The translations under genes were made by a program, and so were the position numbers. The notes below the pieces were generated by a model that did no database searches, was not told where the DNA came from, and worked only from the letters and a program-made list of their open reading frames with translations. Positions 4,546-5,642 of a stretch of DNA of 5,642 nucleotides are shown here, one piece after another. This DNA is from Rhizobium sp. LCM 4573 (GTDB lineage: Bacteria; Pseudomonadota; Alphaproteobacteria; Rhizobiales; Rhizobiaceae): NCBI RefSeq assembly GCF_001854865.1, contig NZ_MDDW01000001.1, positions 707,046 through 712,687 of the forward strand, in the 5' to 3' direction. Each line of letters starts with the position of its first letter. Position 1 is the first letter of the stretch.

Positions 4546-5642
4546 ATGATCAACCCGACCCCGCGCGTCCGCATCGCCCCCTCGCCTACCGGCGAGCCGC
4601 ATGTCGGCACCGTTTACATCGCGCTTTTCAACTATCTCTTCGCCAAGAAGATGGGCGGCGAATTTATCCTGCGCATCGAGGATACCGATGCGACGCGCTC
4701 GACGCCGGAATTCGAACAGAAAGTGCTGGACGCCCTGCGCTGGACGGGATTGACCTGGGCGGAAGGCCCGGATGTCGGCGGCCCTTACGGCCCCTACCGC
4801 CAGTCCGACCGCAAGGCGATGTATCAGCCTTATGCGCAGGAGCTTCTGGACAAGGGCCATGCCTTCCGCTGTTTCTGCACGCCGGAAAGGCTCGAGCAGA
4901 TGCGGGAAGCCCAGCGCGCCGCCGGCAAGCCGCCGAAATACGACGGTCTGTGCCTCAACCTCAAGGCCGAGGAAGTGACAGCGCGCTTGGGCGCAGGCGA
5001 AGCCTCCGTCATTCGCATGAAGATCCCGGCCGAGGGCAATTGCGAGTTCCATGACGGCGTCTATGGCGATGTCTCTATCCCGTGGGATTCGGTGGACATG
5101 CAGGTGCTGATCAAGGCTGACGGCATGCCGACCTACCACATGGCGAACGTCATCGACGACCACCTGATGAAGATCACCCATGTGGCGCGTGGCGAGGAAT
5201 GGCTGGCCTCCGTGCCGAAGCACATCCTGCTCTATCGCTATTTCGAGTGGGACCAGCCGGTGTTCATGCATCTCTCGCTGATGCGTAATGCCGACAAGTC
5301 GAAGCTTTCAAAGCGCAAGAACCCGACCTCGATCTCCTACTATTCGGCGCTCGGCTACTTGCCGGAAGCGCTGATGAACTTCCTCGGCCTCTTCTTCATC
5401 CAGATCGCCGAAGGCGAGGAACTGCTCTCCATGGAGGAACTGGCGGAGAAGTTCGATCCGGACAACCTCTCCAAGGCCGGCGCGATCTTCGATATCCAGA
5501 AACTCGACTGGCTGAACGGCCGCTGGATCCGCGAGAAGCTGACACCGGAAGACTTCATTGCCCGCACGCTCGAATGGGCCTCGGAAAACAGCCGCCTGAC
5601 GGAAGGCCTGAAGCTTTCGCAAAGCCGCATCTCCAAGCTCGG
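4546..5642 (+). CDS. gltX: glutamyl-tRNA synthetase (3' end outside window)
   Basis: The frame from the ATG at 4546 is open to the window edge (365 complete codons of a protein usually near 470-490 residues). It is a class I aminoacyl-tRNA synthetase joining glutamate to tRNA-Glu in the cytoplasm. Visible marks are the HIGH-type motif in [12 protein letters not shown] (11-22), FILRIEDTD, the zinc-binding CxC...YxxxC set (C109, C111, Y132, C136), ARGEEW, and the KMSKS-type KLSKR at 253-257. Rhizobia generally lack glutaminyl-tRNA synthetase, so their GluRS also charges tRNA-Gln for later amidation by GatCAB; they often carry two gltX genes, and which one this is cannot be decided here. The [18 protein letters not shown] block resembles actinobacterial-type GluRS. 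The Shine-Dalgarno sequence is poor (GAG at 4534-4536), but no better in-frame start was found. The anticodon-binding C-terminus is missing because of the window edge, not truncation. Confidence 0.95.
   Translation, partial: MINPTPRVRIAPSPTGEPHVGTVYIALFNYLFAKKMGGEFILRIEDTDATRSTPEFEQKVLDALRWTGLTWAEGPDVGGPYGPYRQSDRKAMYQPYAQELLDKGHAFRCFCTPERLEQMREAQRAAGKPPKYDGLCLNLKAEEVTARLGAGEASVIRMKIPAEGNCEFHDGVYGDVSIPWDSVDMQVLIKADGMPTYHMANVIDDHLMKITHVARGEEWLASVPKHILLYRYFEWDQPVFMHLSLMRNADKSKLSKRKNPTSISYYSALGYLPEALMNFLGLFFIQIAEGEELLSMEELAEKFDPDNLSKAGAIFDIQKLDWLNGRWIREKLTPEDFIARTLEWASENSRLTEGLKLSQSRISKL

Noticed and set aside
4408..5271. Minus-strand open frame of 287 codons opposite gltX
   Set aside because: It lies antisense to an unmistakable synthetase gene and has no recognisable domain.

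Overview
The window looks like a chromosomal segment of a Rhizobiaceae-type alphaproteobacterium, most like Sinorhizobium/Ensifer. The base composition is GC-rich. A TetR-family regulator next to the start of a divergent gene resembles the emrR/emrAB (flavonoid-responsive efflux) locus of Sinorhizobium meliloti, and a gltX gene follows a few kilobases away. The taxonomic call rests on gene order and protein character that I recognise; no search was run.

Layout: (1) 1-76, minus strand: first codons of a divergent gene, probably emrA, cut by the window edge. (2) 77-229: divergent regulatory region with two near-perfect palindromic boxes, a degenerate third box abutting one of them, and a good sigma70-like promoter reading into the regulator. 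(3) 230-925, plus: TetR/AcrR regulator, ending inside a strong hairpin. (4) 1023-1775, plus: TerC-family integral membrane protein. (5) 1781-1953: a palindromic intergenic repeat with 18-bp inverted ends that fills the convergent gap. (6) 1958-2503, minus: glutathione-peroxidase-family thiol peroxidase. (7) 2504-2656: divergent spacer with a 10-bp perfect inverted repeat and a possible promoter. (8) 2657-4429, plus: SLC13/DASS-type permease with two cytoplasmic TrkA-C (RCK_C) domains. (9) 4430-4545: leader with an imperfect 20-bp direct repeat. (10) 4546 to the window end, plus: gltX, glutamyl-tRNA synthetase, incomplete at its 3' end.

The genes do not form one operon. The TetR regulator and the divergent gene are one functional unit, in which the regulator probably represses an efflux pump and itself through the shared palindromes. 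TerC, the peroxidase and the permease have separate signals, and their functional links are unknown. gltX is housekeeping. No tRNA, rRNA, CRISPR array, insertion sequence or phage gene was seen. No spacer exceeds 300 bases. I found no convincing undescribed multi-gene system; the most interesting material is regulatory DNA and the intergenic repeat.
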